In this document: piece after piece, positions 6,191 to 12,051 of the stretch
How the letters are laid out: each line of letters opens with the position of its first letter
Position numbering within the stretch: the stretch's first letter is position 1
Origin: an uncultured Clostridia bacterium
GTDB taxonomy: Bacteria; Bacillota; Clostridia; Oscillospirales; CAG-272
Direction: 5' to 3'
DNA: 12,051 bases
NCBI GenBank assembly: GCA_947304475.1
Contig: CAMZBE010000011.1
Coordinates: 1-12,051 of the forward strand
Program-made: the position numbers and the translations under genes
The notes under the pieces: generated by a model
Databases searched by the model: none
The model's input: the letters and a program-made list of their open reading frames with translations, nothing else
What the model was told of the DNA's origin: nothing

Positions 6191-6269
6191 CCGCTGCGGT
6201 TTGAAAAATCGCAACCGCCCCCCTGCTCTCCCGCTCACCGGAAGGCGTTCGCGGGCACCCTTGACAACG

Positions 6270-6309
6270 CGTACGGCGACGGGAAACCCGTCGCCGTACG
6301 TTTCATTTT
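6270..6309 (+). terminator. Intrinsic terminator of the ZIP-ABC unit
   Basis: A perfect 14-bp inverted repeat (6270-6283 with 6287-6300) with loop AAA is followed by TTTCATTTT. It lies 79 nt after the ABC stop codon and is oriented for the plus strand. Confidence 0.88.
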
Positions 6310-6329
6310 GCCACCCACCTGCGAACGGT

Positions 6330-6365
6330 AAAAAACCAGCCGCGCGGTTTTCCGCGCGGCTGGTT
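6330..6365 (-). terminator. Intrinsic terminator of the lyase-esterase unit
   Basis: A perfect 14-bp stem (6334-6347 with 6352-6365) encloses a four-base loop. On the minus strand it runs into TTTTTT. It begins 24 nt after the stop codon of the esterase-like gene and, with the plus-strand terminator at 6270-6309, insulates two convergent units. Confidence 0.9.
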
Positions 6366-6389
6366 CGTTGGGAAGGTTCCGGTTTTCCG

Positions 6390-9047
6390 TCACAGACCGT
6401 CGGGTTCACCGTAAACCGGCGCGTCCGCGTCGGTCGTGGAGATCGCCCGGATCTCCTCGACCTTGAAAAGACCGATATAGAACGGGCTCTCCCGGTCCCC
6501 GTCGGGGTTTGCGAGCAGATAGACGGTCTGCGCGTATTCGCCCCGCTTTCCGAACGCGGGTTCGTAGACGGTATAGTCGAGGGTGAACTCGCACCACTCG
6601 TTCGGCTTGGTTTGCAGATTCCTGACGGCGCGGCGATAGTCGCGGAGCCGTTTGGTATAGTCCTCGTCGGTACGGAATTTTGCCGTCCGGTGCCGGTAGA
6701 GACCGGTATCGCGCGTTTCGTCGTCGAAGTCGGTCAGACATTTTAAGTACAGGCGCATCTGTCGCGAAACCGTGTCGAACAGGCGGACGGTTACGCGCAG
6801 CGTCCTTCCGAGGTCCTTTTCGGACAAGGGCTTGCCGCCGAAAACGCACTTCTCATTCTTCAGAACCACGCGCGGCTCGTAGAAGACGTGATCGCCTCCG
6901 AACTCCCCGTCGTTCGGGCGCAGGGTGATCTTCCCCGCTAAAACGCCGTCGACCGACGCGGTTTCGTAGGTCGCCCGGGGATCCTTTTCAAAGTCGCCGA
7001 ACCCCTTTTCAAAGCGCTCTTCGTAAACCGTTCCCGCGCCGCTGAAAACGGCGGGACGGGCAGGCGCCGCGCAACCGACCTCAAAGGCGGCGACGGTTTC
7101 CCGTCCGAGCGGCTTGCCGTTGGATCCCGAAAGTGCGGCGGGCACCGTCAGGGTGATCCGCTCTCCCGCCGCAAACGGCACGTGCAGAAAGGTCCATTCG
7201 GTGTTGCCGTAGGAGGCAACCCAGCGTCCCGGAACGGGTTTGCCTTCGGTTCCTTTGAGGGAAATCTTTTCGATCTCGCAAGCGGGGATCTCCCCGATAA
7301 ATTTCACCGTGACCGGGCGCGCCGGATCGACCGCGCCGCAATCGTTTGCCGGCTCGGTCCAAAGGACGGCGGGCGGCGCCTCCATAAGGTAATAGCCGAA
7401 GAAACCGAAGAGCGCGCGGTAGAGGTCGACGCCGTGATGAAGGTCGGTCCCGATCGCCAGCCGGGTATGGTCAAGGTCGGTTTCCGCCCAGAACGAAGGC
7501 ACGTTATGCACGCGCAGAAGATTGACCAGCGTATTCTGCTGGAGGTATCCCGAGCGGTACCCGTCGCGCAGATTGACCGTCGTAAAGACCGGCGCATAGC
7601 CCTCTCCGATATAGTCGAGCGTCGCGCCGCAGGAGGAATACACGACCGTCGCGCCGGAGGGAACTTCTTTCCCCTTCCACGTCGTCCACGGCTGCACTTC
7701 GCCGCCCGCGACGGTAAAGCCGTCCTTTGTGTACGTTTTCGTTTTGCCGGCGGCGCGGCGCGTCTCGCCGTGATGCCCCGGCAGATACATCCACTGGTAA
7801 AAGGCGCCGAGTTTCCCCTCGATCGCCTCGGCGAGTTCCTCTTCGCTTTGCCCCTTCGACGCCGAAAGCAGGTTCTCTCTGAGATACGGCGCGCCGAGAT
7901 GCGTGACGAACGAGGTTTTCGACACGCCGAAAACGCCGATCCGGTCAACGTCGAAACGGTAGACCGGGTGATCGGACAGCGAGAGATACCGCACAAACCG
8001 CACGGCTGCGGTCGAGACCTGCGCAGCGTTGAAAACGTAGGTCGAAAAGATCGGGTTATACCCGGTCACGCTCCGCTCGTCGCCGCTGCTGCCGTCGAAA
8101 TAACCGTAGTGATCGTTGCGGCACATGGGGATATACGCGTAGTCAAAAACCGCGCAGGCGTAGCCGGAGAAGAGGAATCCCGTGAACTGGGGACGGACCG
8201 TCCTCTGTACCGCCTCCGGCAGATACTGCGTCGAACTGAAATGCAGCACGACCGGAACGTCCTTTTCCGCCCTTGTCGGATAGATTAGGTCGTACCGGAG
8301 TTTGAGATCGATCGGCGTGCCGTCCTCTCTTACGCAATCGGTGATCTCCTCCGCTTTCGTGTACCCGATCCTGGTGTATTGTCCGTTCCCGGCGTCCTCG
8401 ACCGTCAGTTCTGCGTCGGCGTACCAGACGGGGCGGCTTCCGTCGATCCCGTCCCGGACGGGTTTGCGGCTTCCGTCCTTACGCACCCACCGGACCGCCA
8501 TATCCTTTTTGAACTTCCGGAAATCGTTGTTCCAGACGTTCACGATCTTCTCAAGCGTTCCGTCCGTGCCGTGTTTGTCGAGTTCAAAGTAGACCGCGTT
8601 CAGAAGAACGTCGCACCCCGAGGGAACGACCAGCGTATCGGAATAGGTCCCTTTCCGCAGGATCGCGTCGTCCGGGAAATACTCCCCGTTTTTGATCCCC
8701 TCGATCATCCTCTGCACCGAGTTTTCGAGTGCCGGAGAGACGGCTTTTTCGTTGTTCTTATAATCGAGAACGAGTACGATATATCCCCTGTCGAGCATCG
8801 ATTTTACGATCGCCGCGTCGCTCTTCGTCCCGATCCGCGCAGTGTTCGTGTTGACGACGTAGATCATAAGGGGCGTTGCTCCGCGCGTGGCGAACCCCGG
8901 AACCGAAGTCCCCCGCGACCGGTCGTAAAAGACGGTCACGCAGAAGGGGATCCCGATCGTGCCGTCGTCGGGATACTCCCGCGGCGCGCCGATCCCGTAC
9001 GGCGAGAGGACCGGATCGCTTTCGATCGCGACCGTGGTATGTTTCAT
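6390..9047 (-). CDS. Multidomain alpha/beta-hydrolase-type protein (predicted esterase), no signal peptide
   Basis: The 885-residue protein begins with an alpha/beta-hydrolase-like catalytic region (about 60-555). A strand-turn-helix with GYIVLVLDYKNN lies near the N-terminus, followed by an insert of about 150 residues, then YDLIYPT, PVVLHFSS, and the nucleophile elbow IGVFGVSKTS with Ser376. Asp495 (NLRDGY) and His527 (DLDHTR), or His537/538, are the likely partners. The elbow is GVSKT rather than the usual GxSxG. About 560-660 looks like an Ig-like Big_5 (SbsA-type) domain and about 675-880 like a jelly-roll carbohydrate-binding or sugar-associated module. The ATG at 9047 follows AAGGAG (9062-9057) by 9 nt. 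No signal peptide is seen at this start or in the frame just upstream. It lies 72 bp downstream of the lyase gene, so removal of acyl or methyl groups from lyase products is plausible. A peptidase of the prolyl oligopeptidase type is an alternative. Confidence 0.75.
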   Translation of the reverse strand: MKHTTVAIESDPVLSPYGIGAPREYPDDGTIGIPFCVTVFYDRSRGTSVPGFATRGATPLMIYVVNTNTARIGTKSDAAIVKSMLDRGYIVLVLDYKNNEKAVSPALENSVQRMIEGIKNGEYFPDDAILRKGTYSDTLVVPSGCDVLLNAVYFELDKHGTDGTLEKIVNVWNNDFRKFKKDMAVRWVRKDGSRKPVRDGIDGSRPVWYADAELTVEDAGNGQYTRIGYTKAEEITDCVREDGTPIDLKLRYDLIYPTRAEKDVPVVLHFSSTQYLPEAVQRTVRPQFTGFLFSGYACAVFDYAYIPMCRNDHYGYFDGSSGDERSVTGYNPIFSTYVFNAAQVSTAAVRFVRYLSLSDHPVYRFDVDRIGVFGVSKTSFVTHLGAPYLRENLLSASKGQSEEELAEAIEGKLGAFYQWMYLPGHHGETRRAAGKTKTYTKDGFTVAGGEVQPWTTWKGKEVPSGATVVYSSCGATLDYIGEGYAPVFTTVNLRDGYRSGYLQQNTLVNLLRVHNVPSFWAETDLDHTRLAIGTDLHHGVDLYRALFGFFGYYLMEAPPAVLWTEPANDCGAVDPARPVTVKFIGEIPACEIEKISLKGTEGKPVPGRWVASYGNTEWTFLHVPFAAGERITLTVPAALSGSNGKPLGRETVAAFEVGCAAPARPAVFSGAGTVYEERFEKGFGDFEKDPRATYETASVDGVLAGKITLRPNDGEFGGDHVFYEPRVVLKNEKCVFGGKPLSEKDLGRTLRVTVRLFDTVSRQMRLYLKCLTDFDDETRDTGLYRHRTAKFRTDEDYTKRLRDYRRAVRNLQTKPNEWCEFTLDYTVYEPAFGKRGEYAQTVYLLANPDGDRESPFYIGLFKVEEIRAISTTDADAPVYGEPDGL

Positions 9048-9056
9048 ACGTCGTTT

Positions 9057-9062
9057 CTCCTT
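9057..9062 (-). promoter_or_regulatory. Ribosome binding site that fixes the esterase-like start
   Basis: AAGGAG on the minus strand, 9 nt before the ATG at 9047. It matters because it supports a start without a signal peptide for a protein whose domains are usually found outside the cell. Confidence 0.85.
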
Positions 9063-9082
9063 ATAGGGTGGTTTTCGTGAAA

Positions 9083-9106
9083 CCCCGCCCCGGAACCGGG
9101 GCGGGG
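9083..9106 (-). terminator. GC-only intercistronic hairpin, weak terminator or processing element
   Basis: An 11-bp perfect inverted repeat (9083-9093 with 9096-9106) composed only of G and C surrounds the bases AA, realistically a 9-bp stem with a six-base loop. On the minus strand it lies 14 nt after the lyase stop codon and is followed by TTTCACG, so the T run is short. No convincing promoter lies between it and the esterase-like gene, which suggests partial termination with read-through, or an mRNA-stabilising barrier protecting the lyase message. Confidence 0.55.
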
Positions 9107-9119
9107 TGGGTTTCGTCGG

Positions 9120-12051
9120 TTACGGAACGAGGTTCGAGAAGCCGAACTCGTCCCATCCGTTATCGGGAAGACCGTCGTCGACCGATATTTTCGGCGCACC
9201 GGGACGGAGCGTGATTTCCACGCCCGCGGGGGCGGCGAAGGTAAGGAAGCCGCCGTCCTCCGTCGCCGTTGCGGCGCTGACCGCCAAACCGCCGACCAAG
9301 ACGGTCCAGTCACCCGCCTCGACACCCGAAACGTAGTATTTCCTGGTCCCGGAGCCGGAGGCGGTAAAGGTAAACTCGGTGTCTCGCCGCGTCGCGTCGG
9401 TCACGAAGACCGCGACGGTATTGCCGATCGCGGCGCCCTTCACAACGGAGGTATCGATCGCCGTCGCGACGAGATCGACCGCGTCCGCCGTGTCGAAGAC
9501 GTACATCGCGTGCAGCAGTTGATCGGTCGTGTTGCCGGTCGCGGGGCTGATTTCAAGGCGTCCCCAATAGTTGTCGTCTTTGCTGTTGGTGGAGTTGAGT
9601 TGTACGTATTGACCGTCGTTGTAGCGGTCGATCAGATAGTTCTGATTGTCGCCGCCGCGCTTCGTGAACGTGACGTTGTTGCCGATCACGTTCTGGATCC
9701 GCAGCGTCGCGCCCCCGTTATCGACCTGCCTGATCTTATCGCTTGCGGTATAGCCGTCCGGGACGTAGGGTTCGGTTCTCGTATGCAGCAGGAAGGTCTT
9801 TTTGTAACTGCCCGAGTCAGAGGTGATATTGTCGAAGACGAAGAAATACATCGGGACGTCGGCGTTGTCGGTGTCGTAGACGACCAACATCCGACGCGTG
9901 ACCTCCGATACCGTTGAGGAGGGGTACGCCGCGGCGATATTACCGGCAAGATAGGCGTATGTAGGCGTCGTCTTCGCCTGATCGGCGTAGCCGTAGGAGA
10001 CGCCGGTCACGTCGCCCGTCTTGTAGGTGCTGCTCTGCCAGGTGGAAAGAGCCGCGTCGTTCAGCCGCTGCTGTCCGCCGCTGTAATAGCCGCTGTAAGT
10101 CGAGGAAAGCGACGTATTGTAGATCAGAAGACTGTTGTGCGCGATCGTCGCCTGGTGATAATACTGATGGTGCGCGTTTCCGTAACCGTCGTAGACGCCG
10201 GAATCGCCCGCCAGCATTGCCTTGTAGAAGATCTGGAACGAGCCGGCGTCGTAGTGGTCGTGGTTCGCCACGGTGCGCTGTCCGATCTTCATCAACACCG
10301 CCGCCTGACTTCTTGCCCAGGTGTTCCGGGCGATGATCTGCCCGAGCCAGCCGCCGTTATAGAGGATCAGGTCCATCCCCTCGTGACGGTCCGCCGCCTT
10401 CTCAAGTCCGGAGGAGGAGCAGATCAGGTATTCGGCGATCGACGCGGTCTCGGTGATATCGCCGGAGAAGTTGCGGTAACTGGAACCGTACGGCAGATTC
10501 GTCGGGCTGCCGCCGCTCTGGTAGTTGTGTTCCAGTTGCGCGCGCATCGTCGAATCGTTGAACAGATACGACGAGACCAGGGCGATATGTCCGTAATCGA
10601 GGAAAACGCCGTAGGGAGTTTTGTCGTCGCCCGAAGCGAAGCCGTAAAGCGCGCCGTTGTTGACGCGCAGTTCGTAGGAGAAAATCGTGCGGGCGATCTG
10701 CTTCATATTCGCTTCGCTCGCGTAGGGGAAGACGCCGGTCGCCGCCTTGACGAGCCAAGCCGAGAAGAGTTCGGGGAAATATTTGCTCCGTACGTAGAGC
10801 GAAACGCCCTGCGGGATCATTCCGGCTTCATAGATCGTATTGCGTACCGGAACGTATTCCTCGTAGAACCGTCCGGCGATCATATCCCACCAGCCGGGAT
10901 ACTCGTCGTAGATCGCGATGGCGAACGCGAGGTAGTCGCGCAGAATCCCGAACGACGTGCCGTGCCCCGAAACGGCGTCGGCGGAGGTCGGCGGAAAACC
11001 GACGGCGTAATCGACCGTCATTCCGACCTTGCAGATCTTCTCCTGCACGCCGAGGACGATCTGTTCCTTGTCGGTCGGCGTCAGAAGTTCGTAGCACCAG
11101 TCGTAGACGCACGCCGTGATATACATGGCGTACCCGTAATAGCGGTGGGCGACGTCGTCGTTACCCGTCCAACTGTCGGTCAGGGTTTTGAGGACGTTTT
11201 TGATCGCGTAGATCGCCCGGAAGCCCGAGAGCGGGTTACCGGTCATCCGGTAATCGAGCGCCAGCGTCTGAATATCCCTCAGGATCGCCGTGTCGTCACC
11301 GTCATACTCGTCGTTCGCGATCACCCCGTCGGGAGGCGACGCGAGCGCAGAGGTATAGCCGCTCCGGGCGTCACTCTTCGCGCCCGCCAAAGCGTCGTTC
11401 ATCCCCTCGATACTATCCGAGGTAAAGAGGACGCGCGGATGCTGCCCCGTCGTGGGAGAATGCAGCGGCGCCGCGTAGGAGCCGCCGAGATCGGCGCGGA
11501 TGCTGCCGGTGCCGAAATCCGAGCCGCCGAACGACGCGATCTGCGACATCAGCGACGGGATCGTAAAGGCGCCGGTCGCAGAGAGGGCGTGCGTTTCGCC
11601 GTAGCGGATCCCCTCGCCGTCTTCAACGAAGGGCTTGACGTAGATCGTGGTGTCGAAGTTGAGTTTGTCGATACCGGTCACCTTGAGCGCGACCCACCAG
11701 CGCCCGGCGCCGGCTTGGATCAGGTTTCCATTCGCCCAAACGGAGGAATAGACGTTCGACGCTTCCTTGATCGAGCAGCCGTCGCCGCCTATCTTCGGAT
11801 TGGTATTGGTTTTCGAGAGGACGAAGCCGACCCGTTCATACTCAAGTGAGCCGATCGAAAACAGAAAACGGAGCGCGGTGCTGTCTGACTCCGGGGTATC
11901 GCCGGAGATCGATTGCCAGCCGTAATCGTCGATCTCTTTCTTCGGCGCATCGGCGGAACTGCGGAACGCGAAGAAGAGGACGAGTGCAAGCACGAGAGCC
12001 GCCGCGACGATCAAAACCGCAGGCAGCAGATTCTTTTTGACGGACGCGTTT
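9120..12051 (-). CDS. Membrane-anchored heparinase II/III-like polysaccharide lyase (5' end outside window)
   Basis: The frame is open to the window edge. The first in-frame start visible is a TTG at 12014, but the hydrophobic anchor (LPAVLIVAAALVLALVLFF) already begins upstream of it, so the true start lies beyond 12051. Residues below count from that TTG. Order: membrane anchor; beta-sandwich about 30-150 (RVGFVLSKTN); alpha/alpha toroid from PRVLF (194-197) to about 540; heparinase II/III-type beta-sandwich about 565-760; small Ig-like C-terminal module ending NLVP. His351 (GHGTSF), Tyr407 (GVSLY) and His585 (NHDHYDAGSFQ) match in motif and order the His, Tyr, His active site of Pedobacter heparinase II, with nearly the same His-to-Tyr spacing. 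His587, Asp604 and His626 (IAHNSLLIY) could be its structural Zn ligands. Such enzymes cleave uronic-acid polysaccharides by beta-elimination; the substrate here is unknown. There is no LPXTG sorting signal. Confidence 0.88.
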   Translation of the reverse strand, partial: NASVKKNLLPAVLIVAAALVLALVLFFAFRSSADAPKKEIDDYGWQSISGDTPESDSTALRFLFSIGSLEYERVGFVLSKTNTNPKIGGDGCSIKEASNVYSSVWANGNLIQAGAGRWWVALKVTGIDKLNFDTTIYVKPFVEDGEGIRYGETHALSATGAFTIPSLMSQIASFGGSDFGTGSIRADLGGSYAAPLHSPTTGQHPRVLFTSDSIEGMNDALAGAKSDARSGYTSALASPPDGVIANDEYDGDDTAILRDIQTLALDYRMTGNPLSGFRAIYAIKNVLKTLTDSWTGNDDVAHRYYGYAMYITACVYDWCYELLTPTDKEQIVLGVQEKICKVGMTVDYAVGFPPTSADAVSGHGTSFGILRDYLAFAIAIYDEYPGWWDMIAGRFYEEYVPVRNTIYEAGMIPQGVSLYVRSKYFPELFSAWLVKAATGVFPYASEANMKQIARTIFSYELRVNNGALYGFASGDDKTPYGVFLDYGHIALVSSYLFNDSTMRAQLEHNYQSGGSPTNLPYGSSYRNFSGDITETASIAEYLICSSSGLEKAADRHEGMDLILYNGGWLGQIIARNTWARSQAAVLMKIGQRTVANHDHYDAGSFQIFYKAMLAGDSGVYDGYGNAHHQYYHQATIAHNSLLIYNTSLSSTYSGYYSGGQQRLNDAALSTWQSSTYKTGDVTGVSYGYADQAKTTPTYAYLAGNIAAAYPSSTVSEVTRRMLVVYDTDNADVPMYFFVFDNITSDSGSYKKTFLLHTRTEPYVPDGYTASDKIRQVDNGGATLRIQNVIGNNVTFTKRGGDNQNYLIDRYNDGQYVQLNSTNSKDDNYWGRLEISPATGNTTDQLLHAMYVFDTADAVDLVATAIDTSVVKGAAIGNTVAVFVTDATRRDTEFTFTASGSGTRKYYVSGVEAGDWTVLVGGLAVSAATATEDGGFLTFAAPAGVEITLRPGAPKISVDDGLPDNGWDEFGFSNLVP

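Noticed and set aside
6261..6266. TTGACA resembling a -35 box after the ABC gene
   Set aside because: No -10 box follows at a suitable distance, and the following sequence is the stem of a terminator.
7182..8288. Open frame of 368 codons on the plus strand opposite the esterase-like gene
   Set aside because: Antisense shadow; no start signal and no recognisable domain.
9062..9067. TATAAG as a -10 box for the esterase-like gene
   Set aside because: It overlaps the Shine-Dalgarno and lacks a -35 box; a start there would leave almost no leader.
10137..11849. Open frame of 570 codons on the plus strand opposite the lyase gene
   Set aside because: It is exactly antisense to a gene with clear family motifs. 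Its product is Arg/Val/Asp-rich low-information sequence with no recognisable domain and no ribosome binding site, as expected from GC-rich third codon positions.

Overview
The window reads as chromosomal DNA of a GC-rich bacterium of the Firmicutes/Clostridia type, probably an uncultured, glycan-using one. This is inferred from strong Shine-Dalgarno sequences (AAGGAG, GGAGGT), near-consensus sigma-A type promoters, intrinsic terminators, a lipoprotein export signal, and an ABC ATPase whose C-terminal half looks clostridial. No plasmid, phage, transposase, CRISPR, rRNA or tRNA signal was seen. The many long antisense open frames are shadows caused by high GC.

Left part (1-4.3 kb, minus strand): mnmG, a tRNA wobble-uridine modification enzyme, has its own promoter, a leader hairpin and a terminator. 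Upstream of it, a 649-residue lipoprotein gene is followed by an unreported-looking 29-codon ORF with an excellent ribosome binding site and then an intrinsic terminator. The lipoprotein carries an N-terminal domain like those of glycoside hydrolases, a charged helix, and a C-terminal region with a motif recurring about every 64 residues, suggesting an alpha/alpha toroid.

Centre (4.3-6.3 kb, plus strand): a divergent promoter region leads into a ZIP-family metal transporter and a lone ABC ATPase. The promoter is followed by two copies of a GTTAGC-N4-GCTAAC palindrome, one touching the -10 box and one just before the ribosome binding site, most likely operators for a metal-sensing repressor. 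The ATPase looks like a natural (or assembly) chimera: a LolD/MacB-like N-terminus joined at the Walker A motif to the nucleotide-binding domain of an ABCB-type exporter. No membrane domain is encoded with it.

Right part (6.3-12.05 kb, minus strand): a membrane-anchored heparinase II/III-like polysaccharide lyase (5' end outside the window) is followed by an 885-residue alpha/beta-hydrolase-type protein with Ig-like and jelly-roll-like modules but no export signal. They probably form a transcription unit, separated by a GC-rich hairpin and closed by a strong terminator. A reasonable reading is that an acidic or uronic-acid-containing glycan is cleaved at the cell surface, but the substrate and the division of labour are inference.
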